The notes under the pieces are model-generated. The model did no database searches. It saw nothing but the letters and a program-made list of their open reading frames with translations, and was not told the DNA's origin. Below are positions 7,178 through 13,794 of a stretch of 18,674 nucleotides of DNA, in pieces (the stretch's first letter is position 1; the number at the start of each line of letters is the position of its first letter). Made by a program: the position numbers and the translations under genes. The DNA is from an uncultured bacterium (GTDB taxonomy: Bacteria; Patescibacteriota; Minisyncoccia; Moranbacterales; GWC2-37-73), in assembly GCA_903824515.1 (NCBI GenBank), contig CAIJXA010000110.1, positions 1 through 18,674 of the forward strand, written 5' to 3'.

Positions 7178-8233
7178 CTAATATTTCCGCAAACCGGCAT
7201 AAATTTTGAGCGGATCAGACCTATCATATCTCAAAACGCTGATATCTTTGGCTGCATCAAGCTGAAATGTTGCCCAAGTTGTGCCGCCATCAACTGATTT
7301 ATAGATGGCTTGCGCAGCAGAATACATAATCTCTTGCGGGTTCAAAGGATTAACCGCAATTGCCCGAATTGGAAAGGCCTTTGAACTTTCAATAATGTTG
7401 ATTGGTTTCCAAAGATCACTAGTGCCGATTTTTTCGAAAATTCCACTACCAGTTCCAACATAAATAGCACCTCCCGCTGCTTGATCGTTAGCAATGCTGA
7501 AAAAACTTGTGCTGTGCTTTTCAGCGTCCACTTTTTGAGTCACATCCTCAATGGTTTTTCCGCCATCTTTGGTTTCAAGGACTCCAATTTGAAAAACCAA
7601 GAAAAACAAATGCCAATCGTTCGAACTGTCAAAAACAATTCCCGCAACAGGACCAGCGGCTTTTTTGATGTTTGCCCAAGTGAGTCCGCCATCGGTTGTT
7701 TTGACAATCACACCACCAGTGGTGCCTGCAAAAATAACTTGCGAATTAACACTGTTGATTGCCAATGAGGTTATCACTGTTCCATCTGCCGGTTCAGTGT
7801 AAATTTCTTTCCAGTTTTCCCCCTCCTTTAAGCGTTTGAAAATCTTGGCCCGACCATTCAAAACAGCCGTTGCATACATCACGCTGTGATCAAGTGGATC
7901 GAAAACCACGTTATAAATTTTCTCTGCGAGTTGCAGCTGTGACCAAGTTTCGGCGCCATCTTTTGAAACAAACAGACCATTTGCTTGAGTTCCGATATAG
8001 ATTATTCTGGAATCAACAGGATCAATAGCCATAGAAAGGACATCCACACTTGCAATTGTTTTTTTGTCATCAATTTTGATTTTTGACTGCCAAGCAATTC
8101 CACCATCAATCGATTTAATCACGGTGGCATTTGACAGCGGGCCACTCAAAGGCTTGGAAGTAGAAGGCAAACTGCACCCCGAAAAAAGAAAAGCACCTAG
8201 CATTAACAATGAAATTGAGATTATTTTTTTCAT
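7178..8233 (-). CDS. Secreted lipoprotein with Asp-box (BNR) beta-propeller repeats
   Basis: The N-terminus is a lipoprotein signal: KK, a hydrophobic stretch, then LFSGC as the lipobox. I start at the ATG at 8233; another ATG two codons upstream (8239) adds only Met-Tyr. The rest is a repeat protein with five Asp-box motifs (S/T-x-D-G-x-T-W type): SIDGGIAW, SKDGAETW, TTDGGLTW, TKDGGKTI and SVDGGTTW. Each sits next to a strand phrase such as DSRIIYIGT or SQVIFAGT, as in sialidase/VPS10-like propellers. It resembles photosystem-assembly Ycf48 and glycosyl-hydrolase-like BNR proteins in architecture only; no catalytic residues can be assigned. It lies after the interrupted GH130 gene. Likely role: surface binding or envelope assembly (inference). 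Confidence 0.82.
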   Translation of the reverse strand: MKKIISISLLMLGAFLFSGCSLPSTSKPLSGPLSNATVIKSIDGGIAWQSKIKIDDKKTIASVDVLSMAIDPVDSRIIYIGTQANGLFVSKDGAETWSQLQLAEKIYNVVFDPLDHSVMYATAVLNGRAKIFKRLKEGENWKEIYTEPADGTVITSLAINSVNSQVIFAGTTGGVIVKTTDGGLTWANIKKAAGPVAGIVFDSSNDWHLFFLVFQIGVLETKDGGKTIEDVTQKVDAEKHSTSFFSIANDQAAGGAIYVGTGSGIFEKIGTSDLWKPINIIESSKAFPIRAIAVNPLNPQEIMYSAAQAIYKSVDGGTTWATFQLDAAKDISVLRYDRSDPLKIYAGLRKY

Positions 8234-8284
8234 ATACATTCAGTGTAGCAAAGAAATTAGAAAAAATCCAGATGTTTTTGAAAT

Positions 8285-9343
8285 TTACGCTGCTAACTTT
8301 AAAATATCATCCAAATTTCTCACAGCAGTGCAAATAACCGAATCACTGGCTCCATAAAAAATACGCAATTTATCATTAACCACTGTAGCGCCACAGCAAA
8401 AAATTATTTCTGGCATTGTGCCACTATTATCGTGTTTTGTGAGAAAATTTTTCAACTCTTCCTCGGACATTTTTTGCATAGCCTCTTTGCCTCCAGGTAA
8501 AACATCAGCCATACCACTTTTTTCATAATCTGCGTCTGGCCAAAAAATTGGTTTTTCTGACCTAAACAAAATGCTTCTTGGATTTTCCAAATCTAGCAAC
8601 AAAAAACCTAGGCTATAACAATGCTTATCGTTGATGCCATGATACAAAACCAGCCAACCCTTTTCAATTTTAATTGGTGGCGGGCCCATCTCCACAAAAG
8701 TGTTATCAAAATAATCCCCTTGGCGCGGTTGCAAAAATGGAATTTGATCGCCTTCCCAGTTGATTCCATTTTCGGAGGTGGCAAACCAAATTCGGTGTTC
8801 GCCAAAAAGCATCCAAAAATTTCCGTTTATTTTCTCAGGAAATATTCCGCCTGATTTTGACAAATTCTCAGTGCTTCTTTCTTTTGTGAAAGGTTTGCCA
8901 TTTTCATCAAACCTAGTATACACGCCGCCTGATTTTTCATAACTCCAATCAGAAAAGGCAAAGCCACGCCTATTCCATTATTTCAAATCTTCAGAGATAG
9001 CGATACTTAAACTCGGAGTTGTGCCATCGTAAGCCGCATAGGCCATGTAGAATAAATCTCCTATTTTCGTGATTCGCGGATCTTCAAGGCCCTTTTTTTC
9101 GGCTTCGTTTTCACTCACCAACAAAGGCTGATTGAATCTTTCAAAATTTTCTCCGTCTTTGGAAATCGCATAACCAATTGAAGATTTCCAATCCTCACCA
9201 CCACCCATCGCCCGATAAAACAAATGATATTCTCCGTCATGAAAAACCGCACCTGGGTTATATAGTTTTTTAGCCTCCCACCAATTTTCCGGATTGGGTT
9301 TTAGAATCGGATTATGTTTTGAGCGAGTAAATAGGGATTTCAT
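8285..9343 (-). pseudogene. GH130 glycoside phosphorylase gene interrupted by one in-frame TAA
   Basis: GH130 enzymes phosphorolyse or hydrolyse beta-mannosides. Codons 1-121 and 123-352 lie in the same frame on either side of a TAA at 8978-8980, so the gene is full length with one nonsense codon. The first part has LYNPGAVFHDGEYHLFYRA and the hallmark GLEDPRI (D88 is in the place of the catalytic acid). After the stop the frame continues WNRRGFAFSDWSYEKSGG, then FVEMGPPPIKIEKGWLVLYHG, and ends with the typical YGASDSVICTAV. There is no frameshift and both halves keep conserved motifs, so the lesion is recent, a sequencing error, or a read-through site. If translated separately, the second half could start at GTG 8923. 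No Shine-Dalgarno or clear -35 precedes the ATG at 9343; a TATAAT lies at 9365-9370. Confidence 0.85.
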
Positions 9344-9693
9344 TTTTTTTAATTAATTTTTTTTATTATATTCATGCTTTCATTTAGTTGCTTGTTTAAC
9401 TCAGTATAAAATGAAATTGATAAATTTGAAAATACACTGTATAACTGATAATGACAGTATAGCTAATAAAACGCCTTAATTAAGGCGTTTTTGAATGTAT
9501 TTTTGGATTTTTAGTTGCCTGCCAAAGCGCTTTTTGCTTTTTGAGCTGATTCAGGGGAAAAGTTCTGTTGAGAACAGTTCTCGATTAAAATTCAAAATAG
9601 AAAAAATCCAGAGGGGTTGGAGTTTTGGGAGAATAAAAAATGAACCTACTCATGACAATGCCACTTTCGGTTCTTTATTGACTAAGAGATCTG
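9344..9693. other. 350-bp gap without a convincing gene
   Basis: The gap holds an AT-rich upstream region of the GH130 gene, the palindromic terminator at 9468-9491, and about 200 bp of sequence directly beyond the GIN-type gene. A + strand frame of 80 codons there (9495-9737) overlaps that gene and shows no protein-like features. A small hairpin TCTGTT-ATTC-AACAGA (9690-9705) straddles the stop codon of the GIN-type gene. I see nothing else I can name. Confidence 0.5.
9468..9491. terminator. Palindromic bidirectional terminator
   Basis: AAAACGCCTTAA is followed by its exact reverse complement TTAAGGCGTTTT, a 24-bp perfect palindrome with T-runs on both sides. Close relatives of the same stem occur at 13322-13350 and 13746-13771. 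It probably ends transcripts of the 9694-10557 gene. Confidence 0.75.
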
Positions 9694-10557
9694 TTATTCA
9701 ACAGACACTTCCGATTGACCAGAAGAACTCTTACTAATTCTTCCACTCGCATGGCCATGTAGAATGATTTCGCTTTCTCCGCTAGCTTCAGCAAGGAAAT
9801 CACGACAATTGGCAGTGATGCCTATTTCGCTTCGTCCACGAGCTTCAGCATGAACATTGAGCAAACTGGTTCCCGAAATCGAAATTTTGGATTGATCCGA
9901 TGCATCGAGATGCAAACCACCAATAGCCTGGGAAACTCGGCACGTGGACTGTTCAGAACATTCGAGATACATACCATTTGCTTGAGTAACATTTAGCTTG
10001 TCCTGCCCAAGCAAACTAGCACTCACTTTGCCATTTAGTCCAGAAACCACGAGTTGTTTAGTATGGAAATCATTGATGTTTGTTCCCTTTGGCACAACAA
10101 CTTCAATGTTGACCAATTCAACTTTTTCATTTCCGCCCTTAATAACTTTCCCATTCACAATAACAAGGTCTCCTCCCTTAATAACTTTCCCATTCACAAT
10201 AACAAGGTCTCCTCCAGAAACAACGACATTATTGCTTGTTATTGAAACAGATTTACAACCAGAGTTACTCTCAATAGTTACTTGGTTGTAATTGTTCTTT
10301 TTCCCGGCAATACGAATGTTGCCTTGAGCGTCTTGGCTGATGATGATGTCTGATATCAAATTCTTATCACCAGACATTGCAACATTTGCAGTGCTTCCGT
10401 TGCTAGCCCTGACGGTGACATTGGCAAATAAATTCTGAACAAAGAGTGTTTTAGCTCCTCCAACATTGAAGGACTTCAACACTTTTTCCGCCATAGCATT
10501 GTTTGAGTAAGCAATAGACAACAATGCAAGCACCATGGATAAAAATACTTTTTTCAT
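9694..10557 (-). CDS. Exported GIN/DUF2807-type beta-helix-like protein
   Basis: A 287-residue protein with a clear Sec signal peptide (MKKVFLSMVLALLSIAYS, likely cut after AMA). The mature part is strand-rich with little hydrophobic helix: KVLKSFNVGGAKTLFVQNLFANVTVRAS, VVVPKGTNI, LVVSGLNGKVSASL, then short repeats of the type LHLDASDQSKISISG, VHAEARGRSEIGI and LAEASGESEIILHG. This S/G-x-S-x-I/V ladder is typical of head-GIN (DUF2807/DUF4097) proteins, exported proteins of unknown role. Residues about 112-140 contain a perfect 13-residue duplication, GGDLVIVNGKVIK. The gene has a perfect consensus promoter and a strong AGGAGAT six bases before the ATG, unlike its neighbours, which hints at high expression or acquisition by transfer. 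Confidence 0.75.
   Translation of the reverse strand: MKKVFLSMVLALLSIAYSNNAMAEKVLKSFNVGGAKTLFVQNLFANVTVRASNGSTANVAMSGDKNLISDIIISQDAQGNIRIAGKKNNYNQVTIESNSGCKSVSITSNNVVVSGGDLVIVNGKVIKGGDLVIVNGKVIKGGNEKVELVNIEVVVPKGTNINDFHTKQLVVSGLNGKVSASLLGQDKLNVTQANGMYLECSEQSTCRVSQAIGGLHLDASDQSKISISGTSLLNVHAEARGRSEIGITANCRDFLAEASGESEIILHGHASGRISKSSSGQSEVSVE
10136..10215. repeat. 39-bp perfect tandem duplication inside the GIN-type gene
   Basis: Two identical 39-bp units (10136-10174 and 10175-10213; identity runs two bases further) encode GGDLVIVNGKVIK twice in frame. All codons are identical, so the duplication is recent or is kept uniform by recombination. Confidence 0.95.
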
Positions 10558-10563
10558 CCCGCT

Positions 10564-10570
10564 ATCTCCT
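10564..10570 (-). promoter_or_regulatory. Strong Shine-Dalgarno of the GIN-type gene
   Basis: AGGAGAT on the - strand, six bases before the ATG at 10557. It is the best ribosome-binding site in the window and settles the start. Confidence 0.8.
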
Positions 10571-10629
10571 TTTTTTACGAGTCATTTGACCCTAGATTGA
10601 TAAAATACAAAATTATTGACTAACTTCAA

Positions 10630-10658
10630 ATTATAGTCTTATTTTCGTATTTTGTCAA
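10630..10658 (-). promoter_or_regulatory. Perfect consensus sigma-70 promoter for the GIN-type gene
   Basis: - strand TTGACA, 17-bp spacer, TATAAT: all twelve consensus positions match at optimal spacing. The predicted start point is about 65 bases before the ATG. Confidence 0.85.
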
Positions 10659-10689
10659 GCTTAGCTTCTGTCCGCCTTGCCATCAAGAT

Positions 10690-10715
10690 GGGTTCGAATC
10701 CCTCTGTGCCCACCA
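10690..10715 (+). pseudogene. Inverted partial copy of a tRNA 3' end (T-loop, acceptor, CCA)
   Basis: GGGTTCGAATCCCTCTGT followed by GCCCACCA matches the 3' 26 bases of tRNA-Lys at 10747-10772 (opposite strand) at 25 of 26 positions. Upstream there is no D-arm, anticodon arm or pairing 5' acceptor strand, and the bases before TTCGAAT do not complete a T-stem. It is therefore a fragment, not a gene. Confidence 0.7.
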
Positions 10716-10742
10716 AAAAAGAACACTAAAGTGTTCTTTTTT
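10715..10742. terminator. Bidirectional terminator after tRNA-Lys
   Basis: AAAAAAGAACACT / AGTGTTCTTTTTT with a two-base AA centre and T-runs on both sides. It starts four bases after the tRNA-Lys CCA end on the - strand and directly follows the inverted tRNA fragment on the + strand. Confidence 0.85.
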
Positions 10743-10746
10743 TATC

Positions 10747-10822
10747 TGGTGGGTACAGAGGGATTCGAACCCCCGACCATCGGCTTAAAAGGCCGTTGCT
10801 CTACCAACTGAGCTATGTACCC
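10747..10822 (-). tRNA. tRNA-Lys (anticodon UUU), CCA encoded
   Basis: A 76-nt cloverleaf on the - strand. The acceptor GGGTACA/TGTACCC is perfect, the D-arm is GCTC-AGTTGGTA-GAGC, and the anticodon loop is CTTTTAA, giving UUU. The T-arm is GGGGG-TTCGAAT-CCCTC with one G-U. Discriminator A and CCA are in the DNA. Position 27/43 of the anticodon stem is an A-A mismatch. A promoter lies upstream and a terminator immediately downstream, so it is its own transcription unit. Confidence 0.97.
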
Positions 10823-10854
10823 ATGAAATATTGGAGAATAATATAACGTTTTTA

Positions 10855-10882
10855 ATTATATCTTAATCAAAAATTAAGTCAA
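10855..10882 (-). promoter_or_regulatory. Promoter for tRNA-Lys
   Basis: - strand TTGACT, 16-bp spacer, TATAAT. The predicted start point leaves a 5' precursor leader of about 25 bases before the tRNA. Confidence 0.7.
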
Positions 10883-10897
10883 CCCATGACAAAATTG

Positions 10898-11395
10898 CTA
10901 GTCATTACTCTTATTAATATAGATCAAAAACAACAGTGGCAGGGCTAGCCAAGTAAACTTAGCCCAAGGAGAAGTGAAATAAAACAGGGCATCTTTGGAA
11001 ACATACTGCAAAAGTTGCTTATCACCCAGGAAAGAAGCTGCGATGCTAAAAACAACGCCGACTTCAAAGAAACTCATGAGAAAAATCTGCCAATACGCCA
11101 GCCCCGAGCCAGAAAGACCGATATCGAAAGTATAATTTCCGATTAAGGTTAGGACTACTAGTAAAATTAAGAAGATTAGAACTGATAAATTTTTACTTGT
11201 ACTAATTAAATTTACTGGCAAAACTTGCACCAGCGCAAAAGAAAGATAAATATTCATAACGGAATTATGGAGCCGTTTTTTCCCAACAACAAGCCAAAGA
11301 ATTACCGCAATTGCCAGCATCACCAAAAGCACCGTCACTAACTCAGCCAGTGAAGCAGACAAACCAAAACTGTGAAAGATTTTTTCTAATTGCAT
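10898..11395 (-). CDS. Hypothetical integral membrane protein (165 aa, about five helices)
   Basis: I do not recognise a family. Hydrophobic segments lie at about residues 17-38, 46-64, 70-88, 99-122 and 144-160. The loop after helix 1 is basic (GKKRLHNS), suggesting it is cytoplasmic. There is no signal peptide cleavage site and no conserved catalytic motif that I can see; the FFEVG in helix 4 has an unusual buried acidic residue. A TATAAT with a weak TTGTTG 17 bp upstream lies at 11434-11462, so it probably has its own promoter. It is divergent from the PEGA gene across a repeat-rich gap. The tRNA-Lys gene lies downstream on the same strand but has its own promoter. Confidence 0.75.
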   Translation of the reverse strand: MQLEKIFHSFGLSASLAELVTVLLVMLAIAVILWLVVGKKRLHNSVMNIYLSFALVQVLPVNLISTSKNLSVLIFLILLVVLTLIGNYTFDIGLSGSGLAYWQIFLMSFFEVGVVFSIAASFLGDKQLLQYVSKDALFYFTSPWAKFTWLALPLLFLIYINKSND

Positions 11396-11433
11396 ATTAA
11401 AAATTTATTTTAAAGTTTACCTTACATATTAAT

Positions 11434-11462
11434 ATTATACATTTATTTTACATTTACAACAA
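11434..11462 (-). promoter_or_regulatory. Candidate promoter of the membrane protein gene
   Basis: - strand TTGTTG, 17-bp spacer, perfect TATAAT, about 40 bases before the ATG at 11395. Confidence 0.5.
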
Positions 11463-11481
11463 GATTACCATAAAAAAACAT

Positions 11482-11565
11482 GTCGTCCTGAACTTGTTTC
11501 AGGATCTTCGTTGCAGTAAGTTTGGTGCTTTTAAGCTCGAGATTCCGGATCAAGTCCGGAATAAC
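11482..11565 (+). repeat. 84-bp two-hairpin dispersed repeat, copy 2
   Basis: Begins with TCCTGAA-CTTGT-TTCAGGA and ends with ATTCCGGA-TCAAG-TCCGGAAT. It is the same length as copy 1 (2742-2825), opposite in orientation, and about 70/84 identical. The outer pair of the first hairpin is G-C in copy 1 and C-G here, a compensatory change. A 61-codon open frame on the - strand across it is an artefact of the repeat. Confidence 0.85.
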
Positions 11566-11577
11566 AAAAATTAAAGG

Positions 11578-11672
11578 GGTATTAATACCTCTGGGATTTG
11601 CCCTGGACCCTACGGGCTCACGAGGCAAGACATGTCACTCGTGAGCGACGTGTCAAGCCTCGTAGGCAAATC
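11578..11672. repeat. Cluster of inverted repeats in the divergent gap
   Basis: GGTATTAATACC (11578-11589) is a perfect palindrome. GATTTGCC (11595-11602) pairs with GGCAAATC (11665-11672). Within that, CTCACGAG (11617-11624) pairs with CTCGTGAG (11638-11645), and GACATGTC between them is itself palindromic. The GC-rich block continues to about 11697 with CTGCG..CTGCG. With copy 2 of the 84-bp repeat and two promoters, this accounts for the 364-bp gap; I see no gene. Confidence 0.6.
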
Positions 11673-11720
11673 ACCTTTTGCTGCGTCACTCGCTGCGAAA
11701 TGAAAGCAACTCATGGGCGA

Positions 11721-11749
11721 TGGACAAATTGATTATTAGGAGCTATAAT
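11721..11749 (+). promoter_or_regulatory. Promoter of the PEGA gene, predicting an almost leaderless mRNA
   Basis: TGGACA (five of six), 17-bp spacer, perfect TATAAT ending at 11749. The usual start point six to eight bases on falls at 11755-11757, only three to five bases before the ATG at 11760. Confidence 0.7.
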
Positions 11750-11759
11750 CAGAACCAGT

Positions 11760-13268
11760 ATGGAAGATTCAGAAATACCAAAAAAGATATTCTGGTGGAC
11801 ACTTTTTGTGCTCTTTTGGGTTGTCTCAGCGGTCATCATAGGCTATGCGTTTGGCTATCGCTTCAATTTTAAACGAGGCGTTTTTATCTATGGTGGATCA
11901 ATATCAATGAAAACAACACCCCTAGACTCCGACGTCTATATCAATAATGTTTTATATTCTTCGAAAAAATTAAACAGGCTGAATAATTCTTATCACATTG
12001 ACGGCATTGCGCCAGGTGATTATTTACTGGAAGTCAAATCTCCAGATTACGCCACTTGGTCAAAAAAGATTTCGGTCCACAGTGGAATTTCAACTGAATT
12101 TTGGAATGTAGTTTTAACCAAGAATGACTACAAAAAAACTAACTACGCCACCCCAGGCGCTTTGCGATTCTTTGTCTCACCAAGAAAAAACCTCACCGCA
12201 GTGGCGCAGCAAAATGAGAACGATTTCACCGTCAGCGTTGTCACCGCTCAAGACAATTCTATTGAAAAAATCTTCAGTTCAAATGAATATGTTTTCACTG
12301 ACAATGAAAAAGAGAACATTGAGTGGACACCCCAATCTCATCGCATCATAATTCCTACCATCAGAAAAGACACTCAAAAAAAGAACTACCTCATTGCAGA
12401 CATTCCGGCTGATCAAGTGCTTAACTTGCAAGACCTTGTTCACAGCGATGATCTTTCTCACGTGCGTTGGGATCCAAAAACAAAAAATGCGCTTTTTTAT
12501 ATGTCAGGCGGCAATCTTTTTCGCATTGACCTTGACTCACCGACTGAAATTCGTCAAGTCGCCAAAAATATCGCCAGCTATGAACTTGCTTCCAGCGGAC
12601 TATACTATTTCCAACTTCCAGCAGGCATTGTATACAAAACCAACACGGACGGCACTGATAATCCGTCTCAAATTACAGTCTCGCCGCCGTCGCACATGAG
12701 CGACCCAAACTATCAAATTATTGTCTATGACAAAGACAGGATGGTTTTTCTTAATCCTAGTCATGATCTATATGTCTACAATCAGGGCGAGAGTAATGAC
12801 TATTTTCAAGAACTTTCCAGCAATGCCATCGGCTCACAATTTTCTGATGATGGAAAAAAACTTCTTTACTGGAATGACCATGAGATAAATGCCTATTTTG
12901 TCCGAAAATGGGACGTGCAACCGATGCGCAGCGAAAATGAAATCCTGCCAATCACGCGCTATTCTGAAACCATGACTAACATCCAATGGTCTCGTGACTA
13001 TGAACATGTCATTTTTTCAACTGGCAAGCAGATTAAATTCATTGAGACCGATCAACGAGATCATCGCAATTTAATGGATCTATTGAAATTAAATTCAAAT
13101 AATTCGCAAATCACCAACAACAATTCCGACGGACTGATTTACTTCATCGACACAAATTCTGACGGTGCAAATGTGCTCAACACAATTGAATTTCCAGAAA
13201 AAACCACCCTATTGCAAGGGTTATTCCCCGGACAAACAACCACAACTCCGACGCCAGTTGCAAACTAG
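11760..13268 (+). CDS. Membrane-anchored PEGA-domain protein with C-terminal beta-propeller
   Basis: A 502-residue protein. Residues about 10-32 form one membrane helix (FWWTLFVLFWVVSAVIIGYA) with a short acidic/basic cytoplasmic tail, so the bulk is probably outside the membrane. Residues about 48-115 are a PEGA-type domain: MKTTPLDSDVYINNVLY, then IDGIAPGDYLLEVKSPDY. The remaining 350 residues are strand repeats of TolB/WD40-like form, with phrases such as ENIEWTPQSHRIIIPT, HVRWDPKTKNALFYMSGG, GSQFSDDGKKLLYWND and IQWSRDYEHVIFSTG, matching a propeller of about six blades. The tail ends in TTTTPTPVAN. PEGA domains are associated with surface layers; the function here is unknown. It is the only complete + strand gene, with its own promoter and terminator. 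Confidence 0.82.
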   Translation: MEDSEIPKKIFWWTLFVLFWVVSAVIIGYAFGYRFNFKRGVFIYGGSISMKTTPLDSDVYINNVLYSSKKLNRLNNSYHIDGIAPGDYLLEVKSPDYATWSKKISVHSGISTEFWNVVLTKNDYKKTNYATPGALRFFVSPRKNLTAVAQQNENDFTVSVVTAQDNSIEKIFSSNEYVFTDNEKENIEWTPQSHRIIIPTIRKDTQKKNYLIADIPADQVLNLQDLVHSDDLSHVRWDPKTKNALFYMSGGNLFRIDLDSPTEIRQVAKNIASYELASSGLYYFQLPAGIVYKTNTDGTDNPSQITVSPPSHMSDPNYQIIVYDKDRMVFLNPSHDLYVYNQGESNDYFQELSSNAIGSQFSDDGKKLLYWNDHEINAYFVRKWDVQPMRSENEILPITRYSETMTNIQWSRDYEHVIFSTGKQIKFIETDQRDHRNLMDLLKLNSNNSQITNNNSDGLIYFIDTNSDGANVLNTIEFPEKTTLLQGLFPGQTTTTPTPVAN

Positions 13269-13321
13269 TTCTTCCTACAAAATTACAAAATTATTACAAA
13301 AATACAAAAATTCTTAACACT

Positions 13322-13350
13322 AAAAAAACGCCTTAAAATAAGCGTTTTTT
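13322..13350. terminator. Terminator of the PEGA gene
   Basis: AAAAAACG(C)CTTA-AAA-TAAGCGTTTTTT: a stem with one bulged C, followed by T6. It is the same stem type as 9468-9491 and 13746-13771. It lies 53 bp after the stop codon. Confidence 0.85.
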
Positions 13351-13420
13351 GTATAGCTAGAAGCTAAAATTCTTGTGAGTATTATCTAAAGCCCAAAAGC
13401 TAACGAAGCTAAAAGCTAAT

Positions 13421-13660
13421 TTAGTTCCAATCAAAATGCTCTTTAAGCAAATAGTTTTCACTGCTTTTCTCTCGACAAAATTCATAGGCTCGGTCGCCCA
13501 GATTAGAATTTTCCACGCAGGCATTCCAGACGGAAAGATCCTGCACGTTGATTTTTCGCATTTCCAGATATTGACTGAAAGCATAACTGACCGTGAAAAT
13601 GAAAGCAATCACCGCAAATATCACGACCATCACTTGGTTGAACAACTCTTTGTTTTTCAT
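13421..13660 (-). CDS. Small single-pass membrane protein (79 aa), hypothetical
   Basis: I place the start at the ATG at 13660 (MKNKELFNQVMVV), not at the longer in-frame start at 13813. The longer version would read through the terminator hairpin at 13746-13771 and the TATAAT at 13689-13694. The product has one membrane helix at about residues 9-28 and then a hydrophilic domain with two cysteines (WNACVENS and YEFCREKS), 15 residues apart. If that domain is outside the membrane a disulphide is possible. I recognise no family. There is no Shine-Dalgarno. It faces the PEGA gene; the two are convergent across the PEGA terminator. Confidence 0.6.
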   Translation of the reverse strand: MKNKELFNQVMVVIFAVIAFIFTVSYAFSQYLEMRKINVQDLSVWNACVENSNLGDRAYEFCREKSSENYLLKEHFDWN

Positions 13661-13688
13661 AAAAAAAATTTTAGTATTTAATGCTTTT

Positions 13689-13716
13689 ATTATACTCCGA
13701 TTGATTTCAACCGCAA
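13689..13716 (-). promoter_or_regulatory. Candidate promoter of the 79-residue membrane protein gene
   Basis: - strand TTGCGG, 16-bp spacer, perfect TATAAT, about 28 bases before the ATG at 13660. The -35 box is weak. Confidence 0.45.
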
Positions 13717-13745
13717 TAGCACGTGGAAAACTTTTCTCACCACCA

Positions 13746-13771
13746 AAAAACGCCTTAAATAAGGCGTTTTT
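13746..13771. terminator. Bidirectional terminator upstream of the small membrane protein
   Basis: AAAAACGCCTTA-AA-TAAGGCGTTTTT, a perfect 12-bp stem with T-runs on both strands. It probably closes the ribosomal transcript coming from the right. Confidence 0.85.
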
Positions 13772-13794
13772 GAAGAAAATGCATGCAAGAGATA

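Noticed and set aside
8924..8980. UGA-to-glycine genetic code as the cause of the split GH130 frame
   Set aside because: The interrupting codon is TAA, not TGA, and the conserved genes of the window contain no in-frame TGA.
9495..9737. An 80-codon + strand frame
   Set aside because: It overlaps the 3' end of the exported GIN-type gene, has no ribosome site or promoter and no protein-like pattern.
10690..10772. attL/attR of an integrated element at tRNA-Lys
   Set aside because: The two copies are inverted, not direct, and no integrase gene lies between or near them in this window.
11443..11628. A 61-codon open frame on the - strand
   Set aside because: It lies across the 84-bp hairpin repeat and the inverted-repeat cluster; the peptide is a typical by-product of such palindromic elements.
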